Assembly: GCA_041736465.1 (NCBI GenBank)
Contig: JBGSTO010000317.1
Location: forward strand, 1-64,000
Source of the DNA: JAJUJL01 sp041736465
GTDB taxonomy: Bacteria > Chloroflexota > Anaerolineae > Anaerolineales > UBA4823
Direction of reading: 5' to 3'
Length of the DNA: 64,000 bases
A program made the translations under genes and the position numbers. The notes beneath the pieces are model-generated. The model was not told where the DNA came from. It worked only from the letters and a program-made list of their open reading frames with translations, and ran no database searches. Shown piece after piece: positions 17,732-26,479 of this stretch. Position 1 is the stretch's first letter; each line of letters opens with the position of its first letter.

Positions 17732-18487
17732 ATGCCCCCCTTGATTGGTTTGACAACTTCCCGTTCGGTCAGCGCTTACGGCCTGCCCATGCTGGGCGTG
17801 GTTGAAGCTTACGTCAAATCCTTGAGCGCCGCCGGCGCCGTTCCCCTGCTGATCCCATTGGGATTGCCTGAATCTCACCTGGATGCCATGGCTGCCCGCC
17901 TGGATGGTATTCTATTCACCGGCGGCGGCGACGTGCACCCGGAGCGCTACCGCGCCAAAGGGCACCCCAAAGTCAACTCCATCGACGAAGACCGCGACCG
18001 CATAGAGATTCACCTGGTGCAGCAGGTGGTGCAGCGCGGCACGCCATTCTTAGGCATTTGCCGCGGTTTACAGGTGATCAACGTGGCCCTGGGCGGCACG
18101 CTGTACGAAGATATCCAGGATCAGAATCCCACTGCCATGAAGCATAACTACACCAACCAGGAAGGCCGCGATTTCCTGGCGCACCGGGTGGAACTCAACC
18201 CGCACAGCCGCCTGTCCGCCATCCTGGGCCTGATCGAATCGCCGGTCAACAGCCTGCACCACCAGGCTGTGCGCCGCCTGGCAGACAGTTTGCTGCCCTC
18301 GGCTTTCGCGCCGGATGGCATCCTGGAGGGCTTCGAGCTTCCCTCCCACCCATTCGGATTGGCAGTGCAGTGGCACCCAGAGTGGCTGCAGGGTCACCTG
18401 GCGATGCGTTCCCTGTTCCAGGCGTTCGTGCAAGCCAGCGGCACTGTAGAAAAAACCCAGGAAGAGCGCGCCTCGATCCAGCGCTGA
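17732..18487 (+). CDS. Gamma-glutamyl hydrolase-type amidotransferase (PuuD-like, C26)
   Basis: The 251 residues form a class I glutamine-amidotransferase fold. The nucleophile is C110 in FLGICRGLQVIN, and the His-Glu pair is H215/E217 in AVQWHPEW. LFTGGGDVHP (about 61-70) is the family's GGGDV block. The closest known role is hydrolysis of gamma-glutamyl-gamma-aminobutyrate or similar gamma-glutamyl amides in the cytoplasm. No putrescine genes are nearby, so the substrate is open. GGAG lies upstream of the ATG. The murI gene follows after 24 bp and is probably co-transcribed. Confidence 0.88.
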   Translation: MPPLIGLTTSRSVSAYGLPMLGVVEAYVKSLSAAGAVPLLIPLGLPESHLDAMAARLDGILFTGGGDVHPERYRAKGHPKVNSIDEDRDRIEIHLVQQVVQRGTPFLGICRGLQVINVALGGTLYEDIQDQNPTAMKHNYTNQEGRDFLAHRVELNPHSRLSAILGLIESPVNSLHHQAVRRLADSLLPSAFAPDGILEGFELPSHPFGLAVQWHPEWLQGHLAMRSLFQAFVQASGTVEKTQEERASIQR

Positions 18488-18511
18488 GCCGGCATTCTCT
18501 TACCCAAAACC

Positions 18512-19357
18512 ATGTCCACCGCACCCCAAAGCCCGGCTGAAAACCTGATCGGCGTCTTCGACTCAGGCGTCGGCGGGCTGTCGGTGCTGCGCGCCCTGCG
18601 CGAGCTGCTCCCCGGGCACCCCATGATCTACGTTGCCGACCAGGCTCACGTACCTTACGGGCCGCGCTCGCTGCGGGAGGTGCGCCGCTTTTCAGAGCAG
18701 ATCACCCGCTTCTTGCTGGCGCAGGATGCGCAGTTGATCGTTGTGGCTTGCAACACGGCTTCCGCCGCAGCGCTGCATGAGCTGCGCCGCGCATTCCCCC
18801 AGGTGCCCTTCGTGGGCATGGAACCGGCGGTCAAACCCGCTGCTGAAACCACGCGCAGTGGCGTGGTCGGCGTGCTGGCGACGCCCGCTACCTTCCAGGG
18901 AGCGCTGTACGCCTCGGTGGTCGAGCGCTTCGCCCAGGGTGTGCGCCTGCTGCAAGATACCTGCACGGGTCTGGTAGCGCAAATCGAAGCCGGAAACCTG
19001 GATGGGGGTGAAGCCCGCCGCATATTGGAAGAAGCGCTGCAGCCGATGATCGCCTTGGGAGTGGACACCGTGGTGCTGGGGTGTACGCATTATCCCTTTG
19101 TCATCCCTTTGATCCAGGAGATCGTTGGCCCGCAGGTGCGAGTGATCGACCCGGCTCCGGCGGTCGCCCGCCAAGCGCGGCGCGTGCTGCAGGAACGCGG
19201 CCTGTATAACCACGCGGTGAATCCTGCCCCGCTGCGCGTGATGACTACCGGGAATAAAGCGGCACTGGAAGCCTTACTACCGCGCCTTTTGGGCGCTTCC
19301 GCCCCCGTTGAGGCACTGCGCTGGCAGCGAGGCAAGTTGGTTCTGTCCGAAGGTTAA
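18512..19357 (+). CDS. murI: Glutamate racemase
   Basis: The 281-residue protein interconverts L- and D-glutamate for peptidoglycan. The two catalytic cysteines are C80 in VVACNTASA and C191 in LGCTHYPF. The N-terminal FDSGVGGLSVLR (about 16-27) binds the substrate carboxylate. Its stop codon overlaps the stop of the convergent PPOX gene by 4 bp. A peptidoglycan role fits a cell that makes a murein layer. Confidence 0.96.
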   Translation: MSTAPQSPAENLIGVFDSGVGGLSVLRALRELLPGHPMIYVADQAHVPYGPRSLREVRRFSEQITRFLLAQDAQLIVVACNTASAAALHELRRAFPQVPFVGMEPAVKPAAETTRSGVVGVLATPATFQGALYASVVERFAQGVRLLQDTCTGLVAQIEAGNLDGGEARRILEEALQPMIALGVDTVVLGCTHYPFVIPLIQEIVGPQVRVIDPAPAVARQARRVLQERGLYNHAVNPAPLRVMTTGNKAALEALLPRLLGASAPVEALRWQRGKLVLSEG

Positions 19358-19917
19358 AGGCTCTTCAAATTTTCAGGCGGCAGCGGCGGCCAATCACCGA
19401 TCTGTTCGGCCTGCTCGGGCCAGTTGCGTTTCCCGCTCCAGCTATCAACCATGAAGGCATACACCGCAGTGCGTTTCAGCTCGCTATCCGTAATTGGGCG
19501 GTAATGCGCCCCGACTTTCAGATCAGGGAAATATTTTTCGATCAAACCGTAAAGCGCCTTACGCTGCAAATCTTCTTGCTGGATTACCTGCACTTCACCA
19601 AAAGCAACCACGCTCTCATACTGTAAAGAAAATTCCAGCGCCGCATTGGAAGGCAGCAAGCGCCCCCAGCGGCTGGCGCTGAAGCAGGCTTTTGGAAAGC
19701 GGTCGATATTCTGGCGTAAGCGTCCGGTGAGATTGGTGTGGAAGTAAATTTCATTGGCCCCAGCATCGTATACGAACAGCACCGGGGTCATGAAAGGCTG
19801 CATCTCCCATTGGGTGGCAACATAACCGATTTCTGCTTTGATTAGAAAGTCCCGGTTCCAGGCTTCAGCCTGAGCGCGTTCTTTGCGAAGCATCGCGTTG
19901 ATCGGTTTCTTTCCCAT
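19354..19917 (-). CDS. Pyridoxamine 5'-phosphate oxidase-family FMN-binding protein
   Basis: About 187 residues from the ATG at 19917, chosen because GAGG lies 6 nt upstream. The open frame extends to 20016 but then overlaps the CYTH gene. The split-barrel flavin fold is suggested by YVATQWEMQPFMTPVLFVYD (about 25-44), EIYFHTNLTGRLRQNI and a strand with SVVAFGEVQVI. The family includes NimA-type nitroreductase-like and heme or F420-binding members, so the reaction is not assignable. It is the last gene of the acyl-CoA carboxylase strand run. Confidence 0.78.
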   Translation of the reverse strand: MGKKPINAMLRKERAQAEAWNRDFLIKAEIGYVATQWEMQPFMTPVLFVYDAGANEIYFHTNLTGRLRQNIDRFPKACFSASRWGRLLPSNAALEFSLQYESVVAFGEVQVIQQEDLQRKALYGLIEKYFPDLKVGAHYRPITDSELKRTAVYAFMVDSWSGKRNWPEQAEQIGDWPPLPPENLKSL

Positions 19918-19948
19918 TTCTACCTCACCCTTTTCTCGTCTCGCCGTC

Positions 19949-20566
19949 TTATACTTCATCCGCAGGCAGAACGCCCCACGTTTTGGGGTCCACGTGCAGG
20001 GCAGCAAAATTCTCAAAGCTCAGGTCCCGGAAGGTAAAACCTAGCGACCGGCGAGCCTGCTCAAACAAGTCGGTGTAGCTACCCACAATACGCTGCTCCC
20101 AATCCAATCCCAGATTATGGGCTGCCTCGCGGATATCTTGCGGGGTAGGGCCTTCGATTTCCGCAAAATCACCGAAGGGCATCTCATCCAGAGTCACTTC
20201 GAGATTGCCGAGGTGGTAAGTGGTGCGGCGCTTCTCGTATACCAGCACCACCTGGTAGCCCAATGCTTCCAGAAAGCGGCGGGCTGTGGCAAATTCACCC
20301 ACCGTAAACTCGATCTCCTGGCGCAGGCGCGCCCCGCCCTGCAGCTTCCCTGGGCCTTTATAAGTCAGGCGTACATTCTGGTCCTGCCGCAAGCGCAGCA
20401 CCTGGTAGGCGCGCCCCAGAGCGCCATCCGGCGTGTCGAAACGCAGGTTGATCTCGTGGACAGACGGCTGGGACAGGCTGGCTCCAGCGGCTTGCAGGCG
20501 CGCCTCCAACCCAGGCAAGTCTGCCAGGAAAAATTTCACTTCCAGCTCACGGTCGTTGGCTGCCAT
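19949..20566 (-). CDS. CYTH-domain protein (CyaB-like triphosphate tunnel enzyme)
   Basis: The 205 residues contain the ExExK signature as ELEVKF (about 7-12). Alternating strands with charged residues follow, including QVLRLRQDQNVRLTYKGPG, LRQEIEF, YEKRRTTYHL and VTLDEMPFGDFAEIEG. This is the class IV adenylate cyclase/thiamine-triphosphatase fold, which acts on triphosphates with metal ions. Whether it makes cAMP or only hydrolyses a triphosphate cannot be told. A CRP-type site near 50.5 kb makes cAMP of some interest. It lies 2 bp after the biotin carrier gene. Confidence 0.85.
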   Translation of the reverse strand: MAANDRELEVKFFLADLPGLEARLQAAGASLSQPSVHEINLRFDTPDGALGRAYQVLRLRQDQNVRLTYKGPGKLQGGARLRQEIEFTVGEFATARRFLEALGYQVVLVYEKRRTTYHLGNLEVTLDEMPFGDFAEIEGPTPQDIREAAHNLGLDWEQRIVGSYTDLFEQARRSLGFTFRDLSFENFAALHVDPKTWGVLPADEV

Positions 20567-20568
20567 CG

Positions 20569-21066
20569 TTACACCACACTCAACAGCGTCTGGCGCTGTT
20601 CTACACTGTCGCCTGGCTTAACCCGCACTCGGGTCACTTTCCCGGCGCGCGGCGCTTTCAGCTCGTTTTGCATTTTCATTGACTCCAATAATAACAGCAC
20701 ATCACCGCGTTCCACCTGCTGGCCTTCTTTGACCGGGATCGCAACCACCAGGCCGGGCATGGGCGCCTTGAGATAATATTCTCCCCGGTCGGCGACCCGG
20801 CTGCCGGCAGAAGCACGCAGGCGCTTTTCACGCTCGTCTTCCACCTTTGCCGGGTATAACGTCCCATGCAGCAGCACCTGCAGCCCTTCTTCAGCCGGGT
20901 AGACATAGGCCTCGTAGGAGCGCCCATCCACCAGCATCGAATACACTGGCTGGCTACCGGCGGTATCGAAATCCACATGGTATGTCACCCCATCGATGAT
21001 GACACACGTTTCATCGACGATCTCTACCAGGAATTCCCGCTCACCAATCGTTGTTACATATTTCAT
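20569..21066 (-). CDS. Biotin carboxyl carrier protein of an acyl-CoA carboxylase
   Basis: The 165 residues end in a biotinyl domain with the target lysine K131 in LLESMKMQNE, where ESMKM replaces the usual EAMKM. The N-terminal ~90 residues resemble the linker region of propionyl-CoA-type carboxylases. GGGAGG precedes the ATG. It lies 13 bp after the biotin carboxylase. With accC and the carboxyltransferase it should form a biotin-dependent acyl-CoA carboxylase. Acetyl- and propionyl-CoA are both possible substrates. Confidence 0.9.
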   Translation of the reverse strand: MKYVTTIGEREFLVEIVDETCVIIDGVTYHVDFDTAGSQPVYSMLVDGRSYEAYVYPAEEGLQVLLHGTLYPAKVEDEREKRLRASAGSRVADRGEYYLKAPMPGLVVAIPVKEGQQVERGDVLLLLESMKMQNELKAPRAGKVTRVRVKPGDSVEQRQTLLSVV

Positions 21067-21079
21067 ATCCGGCCTCCCG

Positions 21080-22594
21080 TTATTTCTGCAGGCGTTCCCA
21101 GCGGCTGAGCCACTTCCAGTTGCTGGTGTCGCGTTCGCCGCGCTGGATGAAGTGCGATGCCAGCTCCATTTCGCGGTGTGACACCAGGGTGGCGAAGATT
21201 GCTGCGATCTCCGGCCGCGAGCCTCTACCTTCCTCGGGTGCGTCCATCAAGAAGCGCTCTTCTACAAAGCGCGTATCGAACTGCCCGCCCATGAAGCGAT
21301 GCGAGTCCATCAAATTTTGGTGGAAGGGGATATTGGTGCGTACGCCGACGATCTTATACTCTTCCAGGGCGCGGCGCATGCGCAGGATGGCTTCTGCCCG
21401 CGTCTCACCCCATACAATTAACTTGGATATCAGCGAATCGTAATACGATGAGATCTCAAAGCCGGGGTAAACGCCGGTATCCACCCGCACCCCCGGACCG
21501 GTGGGTAGAATGCTGTGACCAATCCGCCCGGTGGAGGGTAAAAAGTTATTATATGGATCTTCCGCATTGATGCGGCACTCGATCGCCCAACCGTTGAGGT
21601 GAACATCTTGCTGTTGGTAGCGCAGGTGGCGACCACGCGCAATGCGGATCTGCTCTTTGACGATGTCGATGCCTGTGACCAGCTCAGTAACCGGATGCTC
21701 CACCTGCAGGCGGGTATTCATCTCAAGAAAGTAAAAGTTCTTATCCTTGTCCACCAGAAACTCGATTGTCCCGGCGTTGACATAATGCACCGCCTGGGCT
21801 GCCCTTACGGCTACATCGCCCATCAACTGGCGCAGTTCCTTGTTCTCTCCAACAAAGGGCGAGGGAGACTCTTCCAGCAGTTTCTGGTGACGGCGCTGCA
21901 GCGAACACTCACGCTCTCCCAGGTGAACGACATTCCCGTGCTCATCCGCCAGGATTTGAATCTCGATATGGCGCGCGCCTTCTAGCAGCTTTTCAAGATA
22001 AACGTTGCCTTCTCCAAAGGAAGCCTCCGCCTCCCTGCGCGCAGCGTGCAGCAGCCCCGGCATCTCTTCGAGCGTGCGCACCTCGCGCATGCCTTTGCCG
22101 CCGCCGCCAGCAGTGGCTTTGATCAGCAGTGGAAAACCGATCTGGGGCGCCAGCTCGAGCAGATCTTCATCGCGCAGCGAACCCTCGCCTTCTGTGCCGG
22201 GCACCACCGGGACACCCGCGCGGGTAACCGTGGCGCGCGCCACTGCCTTGTCGCCCATTGCCGCAATCGCCGAAGGGCGCGGGCCAATGAATGCCAGCCC
22301 GGCATCCAGGCAGGCCTGGGCGAAATCGGCCCGCTCTGCCAGGAAACCGTATCCCGGATGGATGGCGCCAGCCCCGCACTTACGGGCGATCTCCACGATG
22401 CGATCGCCCCGCAGGTAAGAATCACGCGATGGCGCCGGGCCTAATAAGTAGGCCTCATCCGCATAACGCACGTGCAAAGCGTGCCGGTCGGCTTCGGAAT
22501 AGACCGCCACAGTCTGCATGCCCAGCTCCCGGCACGCCCTCAGAATGCGCACAGCGATCTCTCCGCGATTGGCGATCAATACCTTGTTAAACAT
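21080..22594 (-). CDS. accC: Biotin carboxylase subunit of acyl-CoA carboxylase
   Basis: The 504-residue protein carboxylates the biotin of the carrier with bicarbonate and ATP. The N-terminal preATP-grasp part starts MFNKVLIANRGEIAVRI. The ATP-grasp loop is KATAGGGGKGMREV, and the catalytic block is FLEMNTRLQVEHPVTE. The C-terminal domain has GWAIECRINAEDP. The length exceeds typical AccC (about 450) through a C-terminal extension. GGAGCGAGG precedes the ATG. It sits between a hydrolase and the carrier gene in one operon. Confidence 0.95.
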   Translation of the reverse strand: MFNKVLIANRGEIAVRILRACRELGMQTVAVYSEADRHALHVRYADEAYLLGPAPSRDSYLRGDRIVEIARKCGAGAIHPGYGFLAERADFAQACLDAGLAFIGPRPSAIAAMGDKAVARATVTRAGVPVVPGTEGEGSLRDEDLLELAPQIGFPLLIKATAGGGGKGMREVRTLEEMPGLLHAARREAEASFGEGNVYLEKLLEGARHIEIQILADEHGNVVHLGERECSLQRRHQKLLEESPSPFVGENKELRQLMGDVAVRAAQAVHYVNAGTIEFLVDKDKNFYFLEMNTRLQVEHPVTELVTGIDIVKEQIRIARGRHLRYQQQDVHLNGWAIECRINAEDPYNNFLPSTGRIGHSILPTGPGVRVDTGVYPGFEISSYYDSLISKLIVWGETRAEAILRMRRALEEYKIVGVRTNIPFHQNLMDSHRFMGGQFDTRFVEERFLMDAPEEGRGSRPEIAAIFATLVSHREMELASHFIQRGERDTSNWKWLSRWERLQK

Positions 22595-22603
22595 ACCTCG
22601 CTC

Positions 22604-23425
22604 CTATCCATTCCGGGATGCTTCCGGGCTGGTATGGTGCCCATTCGACCCGGGGTGCAGCGCTGCCTGCAAAAACGCCAGCAGGCGGGGATTGAAAGCT
22701 GCTCCGGATTCCTGGGGCAGCATGTGATTGGCATCCTTCAGCAGCCAAAGCTGTGACTTCGGCAGAGCCTGCGCCAGGTCGCGGGCGTGCTGCGCAGAGG
22801 CATGCTCGTCTTGCAGGCCCTGAACAACCCATACCGGGCAGGTGATGCTCCGCAGCAGCGGGCGCATATCCCAGCCAATGATCTCGGGCCGCATCCAGCC
22901 CCGATACCAGTGGTAGAAAACCTGATCGGTTTTTTCGCCGTGCATACGGCGCAGCCCGGCACGCATACGCGGGTCGTTCTCGAAAGCCCAACGCACACCT
23001 TCGATGCCCGGGAGCATCTTCTCTTCCACGTAGATATGGGCGGCGACCACCACCACGGCGGTCACTCGATGGGGGTGAGCAGCCGCGAAATACAGGCAGA
23101 TCGTACCGCCGTCGCTGTGCCCAACCAGGGCTGCCTGTTCGAGGTGCAGCTCATCCAGCAAACCCAGCAGGTCGTCCAGGTCTTCGTCGAAGGAAGGCAC
23201 CGATAGACGCGGGCGCGGATCGGATTGGCCGTATCCCCAGCGGTCATATACGATCACATTAAAGCCGGCTTGCGCCAGCAGCGCCGTCTGGGAACGCCAG
23301 GCTTGCGTTGAGCCCAGACCATGGTGGAGCAGTACGACTGCTGGCCCGTCCAGCGGGCCCTGGCGATCAACATACAAGCGCCGGCCATGCAGCTCGATGT
23401 ACATTTCGTCCTTGTACACGATCAC
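22604..23425 (-). CDS. Alpha/beta hydrolase inside the carboxylase operon
   Basis: The 273 residues show the fold with LLHHGLGSTQAW (oxyanion region, about 32-43), the nucleophile S104 in LVGHSDGGTIC and the His in LLKDANHMLPQ near the C-terminus. It starts at GTG 23425 and overlaps the carboxyltransferase stop in a GTGA, so translation is coupled. The substrate is unknown. It could be a thioesterase or ester hydrolase linked to acyl-CoA metabolism, but the family is too broad to say. Confidence 0.85.
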   Translation of the reverse strand: MIVYKDEMYIELHGRRLYVDRQGPLDGPAVVLLHHGLGSTQAWRSQTALLAQAGFNVIVYDRWGYGQSDPRPRLSVPSFDEDLDDLLGLLDELHLEQAALVGHSDGGTICLYFAAAHPHRVTAVVVVAAHIYVEEKMLPGIEGVRWAFENDPRMRAGLRRMHGEKTDQVFYHWYRGWMRPEIIGWDMRPLLRSITCPVWVVQGLQDEHASAQHARDLAQALPKSQLWLLKDANHMLPQESGAAFNPRLLAFLQAALHPGSNGHHTSPEASRNG

Positions 23426-24972
23426 AAAGGGATACAGCCGTGCTTGCGCGGCGGGTTAGAGTCGCGCTTGTTGGAGAGCATCTCCAGAGCATTGATCAGG
23501 CGCGGGCGGGTCTCGCGCGGCTCGATGATGTCATCGATGTAACCGCGCGAAGCCGCAATATACGGATTGGCGAACTTCTGGCGGTATTCAGCCACCAGCT
23601 CAGCTTTGCGCTGCACCGGATCTTCAGCCTGGGCCAGCTCTTTTCGGAAGATGATGTTCACTGCCCCATCGGGACCCATCACGGCGATCTGAGCCGAAGG
23701 CCATGCCAGATTCACATCGCCGCGGATGTGCTTGCTGCTCATCACGTCGTAAGCCCCGCCATAGGCTTTCCGGGTAACCACGGTGAGCTTGGGTACGGTT
23801 GCTTCGCAGTAAGCGTATAGAAGTTTAGCGCCCGAGCGTATGATACCGCCGTGCTCTTGACCGGTACCGGGCAGGAAACCCGGCACATCCACAAACGTGA
23901 CAATCGGGATATTGAATGCGTCGCAAAAACGGACAAAGCGGGCTGCTTTCTCCGAAGAATTGATATCCAGGACGCCAGCCAGCACCGCCGGCTGGTTAGC
24001 GATGATGCCAATGCTGTGCCCGCCCAGGCGAGCGAATCCCACCACGATGTTGGCAGCATAGGCCTCGTGGATTTCGAAAAACGCGCCATCATCCACAATC
24101 AGGCGAATAGCATCCTTAATATCATACGGTTTTCCGGGATCATCCGGTACAAGGCTGTCCAGAGCCTCTTCCATGCGCAGCGGATCATCACCGTTTGGCA
24201 CGAACGGCGCATCCTCCATATTGTTCTGAGGCATGTATGCCAGCAGCTTGCGGATCACGTACAAAGCATCTGCTTCGCTGTCGACTGCCAGGTGACACAC
24301 CCCGGAGACTTCCGAATGCACGCTGGCGCCACCCAGTTCTTCGAAAGAGACCTCTTCATGCGTGACCGTTTTAACCACTTCGGGGCCGGTGACAAACATA
24401 TACGAAGAGTTGCGCACCATGACGATGAAATCAGTCAATGCCGGTGAGTATACCGCCCCGCCCGCACAAGGCCCCATGATCACGCTAATTTGTGGAATTA
24501 CCCCAGAAGCCAGTGTGTTGCGCAGGAAAATATCGGCATACCCGCCCAGCGAGACCACACCTTCCTGGATGCGCGCCCCACCCGAATCGTTCAGGCCGAT
24601 CACCGGCGCGCCATTTTTCATTGCCATATCCATGATCTTGCAAATCTTTTCAGCGTGCACCTCCCCCAGGCTGCCACCGAAGACAGTGAAGTCCTGCGAG
24701 AAGATATACACCAACCGCCCGCTGATTGTGCCCCAACCGGTCACCACGCTGTCGCCCAGGTATTTTTGCTTGTCCAAACCGAAATCATTGGTGCGATGCT
24801 CTACAAAAGCGTCGATCTCACGAAAAGAACCCTTATCCATCAGCAAATCGATCCGTTCGCGCGCTGTCAGCCGGCCCCGACTGTGCTGGGTCTCGATCCT
24901 CTCTTCACCACCACCCAGGCGGCTCTTAGATCTCTGTTCTCGCAGCTCACGAATCTTGGGGTCGGTTGTCAT
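23422..24972 (-). CDS. pccB: Acyl-CoA carboxylase carboxyltransferase (PccB-like)
   Basis: About 516 residues from the ATG at 24972, chosen because GGAGAGG lies 3 nt upstream; a TTG start at 24984 would overlap that site. It has both crotonase-like halves: GLNDSGGARIQEGV and MGPCAGGAVYSPALTDF in the N-half, and FVDVPGFLPGTGQEHGGII and RKAYGGAYDVMSSKH in the C-half. It transfers carboxyl from biotin to an acyl-CoA, by family most likely propionyl-CoA and possibly acetyl-CoA. Its start overlaps the preceding membrane-protein gene by 26 bp, and its end is coupled to the hydrolase. Confidence 0.94.
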   Translation of the reverse strand: MTTDPKIRELREQRSKSRLGGGEERIETQHSRGRLTARERIDLLMDKGSFREIDAFVEHRTNDFGLDKQKYLGDSVVTGWGTISGRLVYIFSQDFTVFGGSLGEVHAEKICKIMDMAMKNGAPVIGLNDSGGARIQEGVVSLGGYADIFLRNTLASGVIPQISVIMGPCAGGAVYSPALTDFIVMVRNSSYMFVTGPEVVKTVTHEEVSFEELGGASVHSEVSGVCHLAVDSEADALYVIRKLLAYMPQNNMEDAPFVPNGDDPLRMEEALDSLVPDDPGKPYDIKDAIRLIVDDGAFFEIHEAYAANIVVGFARLGGHSIGIIANQPAVLAGVLDINSSEKAARFVRFCDAFNIPIVTFVDVPGFLPGTGQEHGGIIRSGAKLLYAYCEATVPKLTVVTRKAYGGAYDVMSSKHIRGDVNLAWPSAQIAVMGPDGAVNIIFRKELAQAEDPVQRKAELVAEYRQKFANPYIAASRGYIDDIIEPRETRPRLINALEMLSNKRDSNPPRKHGCIPL

Positions 24973-25408
24973 AAGCCTCTCCAAAAAATGCCTTTGATGA
25001 AGGTCGGGAAAGTGTCCAAAATGTATACGCCAGGACCAACAGGTTCAAGCCAAGGATGAAAGGCCAGTTCATGCGCGCCGCTGGTGAAGCCATCACCAGC
25101 CGGTCGAACCAGTCGTAGAAAGTGTAGCACGGCACAGCCAGTTTCGCCAGGATTGGCGACCAGACTGCGCCGCGCCACAATCCCCATGCCAGAGGCAGCC
25201 CTACCAGCGACCAAAACAAACCCGTCAAAGCCGGGTAAAGCGGCGAAAATGGCAATATCTCTATGAGGAAGTCCCACTGCCTCAGGCTGCCAACAAAACG
25301 CGCCAGGGAGAGTCCCGTAATGCTTAACACTCCCAGGGCAAGCAAGGTTACGCTGCGTGGTCTGCTCGGGCGCGGGTGGTTGTTCGGCTGGCGCGGCAAG
25401 GTCATCAT
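24947..25408 (-). CDS. Small membrane protein upstream of the carboxyltransferase
   Basis: About 153 residues with three or four hydrophobic segments (about residues 20-42, 56-80 and 115-137) after a Pro/Arg-rich N-terminus. The start is either ATG 25408 or 25405, and the ribosome site is weak. I do not recognise the family. It overlaps the start of pccB by 26 bp, so the two are probably translated together. A competing frame (24969-25415) lacks membrane character and is rejected. Confidence 0.65.
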   Translation of the reverse strand: MMTLPRQPNNHPRPSRPRSVTLLALGVLSITGLSLARFVGSLRQWDFLIEILPFSPLYPALTGLFWSLVGLPLAWGLWRGAVWSPILAKLAVPCYTFYDWFDRLVMASPAARMNWPFILGLNLLVLAYTFWTLSRPSSKAFFGEAYDNRPQDS

Positions 25409-25427
25409 CAATCACCCAGAGTCCATT

Positions 25428-26462
25428 TTATCCTTGAATATCCAGGGTTAGCTTGCCTGTTTGCAGGTTCTGCTCCAGGCGTTCCTGCGCCAGATTCGCC
25501 TCAGCCAATGGATAGGAGCAATCCATCACCGGGCGCAGCCTGCCCTGGAATACCAAATCCATCACCTCGGCAAAATCAGTCCGCGTGCCCATGCTGGAGC
25601 CGATCACGCTCAGGTGTTTGCCGAATATAAAGCGGTTGTCGATCTCGAACCTGGCCCCGCCGGTGTTGCCTACCGTCAGAATGCGGCCTCCTTTGGCAGC
25701 GGCACGGAAACTGAGCGGGAAGGTTGTGCCCACGTTGTCGACCACCACATCCACGCCGCGTTTGGCGGTCAAATTAAAAACGGTACGCGACCAGTTTTCG
25801 TCTTTGGAACGATCGATGAGGAAATCGGCGCCCAGGCTTTCCGCCACAGCAAGCTTTTCCGCGTTCGATCCAACCACGTAGACAACCGCCCCTGCCAGTC
25901 TGGCGATCTGGATGCAGGCGGTGTTGACGCCGCCTGAAGCGCCGACCACCAGCACGCTTTCACCGGGTCGCACCCGGCCGCGCACCACAAGCGAATGCCA
26001 GGCAGTGTGAAAAACCAGCGCGGCAGCCGCGGCTGTGTGGGGATCAAAATCCTCCGGCATCGCATAAACGTTTTCTTGAGGCACGCACACATATTCCGCA
26101 TAGGTGCCGCGGCGGGTTTCGCCCAATAACTCCCAGCTTGTGCAGCGATTGTCCTGCCCGGCGATACAAGCCGGGCATCTCCCGCAGCTCAAGTTGGAAT
26201 TAATCACCACCTTGCTGCCGGTGTCCCAGCCAGTCACACCCGGACCAATTGCTGCAATCTCTCCAGCTCCATCTGCGCCAGGGATGTGCGGGTATTCCAG
26301 GCGAATGCCGGGCCAGCCGTTGCGCACCCACAGGTCCAGACGGTTCAAAGCCGCAGCGCGCAGGCGCACCTGTACCTGCCCCGGTCCGGGTTGTGGGTCG
26401 TCGATCTGGCTGTATTCCAACACCTCCGGCCCGCCATGCTGGTGAAACAGAACTGCTTTCAT
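25428..26462 (-). CDS. MDR-family zinc-containing quinone-reductase-like oxidoreductase
   Basis: The 344-residue protein is a medium-chain reductase. The structural zinc site is intact (C93, C96, C99 and C107 in LSCGRCPACIAGQDNRC). The catalytic-zinc Cys of alcohol dehydrogenases is replaced by N40 in AALNRLDLW, as in quinone reductases and related crotonyl-CoA-reductase-like enzymes. The nucleotide loop is VVGASGGVN, and GAVVYVVGSNAEK follows it. It is therefore probably an NAD(P)H-dependent reductase of an enone, quinone or enoyl-CoA. GAGGAAG precedes the ATG. Confidence 0.88.
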   Translation of the reverse strand: MKAVLFHQHGGPEVLEYSQIDDPQPGPGQVQVRLRAAALNRLDLWVRNGWPGIRLEYPHIPGADGAGEIAAIGPGVTGWDTGSKVVINSNLSCGRCPACIAGQDNRCTSWELLGETRRGTYAEYVCVPQENVYAMPEDFDPHTAAAAALVFHTAWHSLVVRGRVRPGESVLVVGASGGVNTACIQIARLAGAVVYVVGSNAEKLAVAESLGADFLIDRSKDENWSRTVFNLTAKRGVDVVVDNVGTTFPLSFRAAAKGGRILTVGNTGGARFEIDNRFIFGKHLSVIGSSMGTRTDFAEVMDLVFQGRLRPVMDCSYPLAEANLAQERLEQNLQTGKLTLDIQG

Positions 26463-26479
26463 ATGCGCTTCCTCAACGT

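Noticed and set aside
24969..25415. Alternative frame overlapping the small membrane protein
   Set aside because: It is the +1-shifted shadow of the frame with clear membrane segments and has no better ribosome site.
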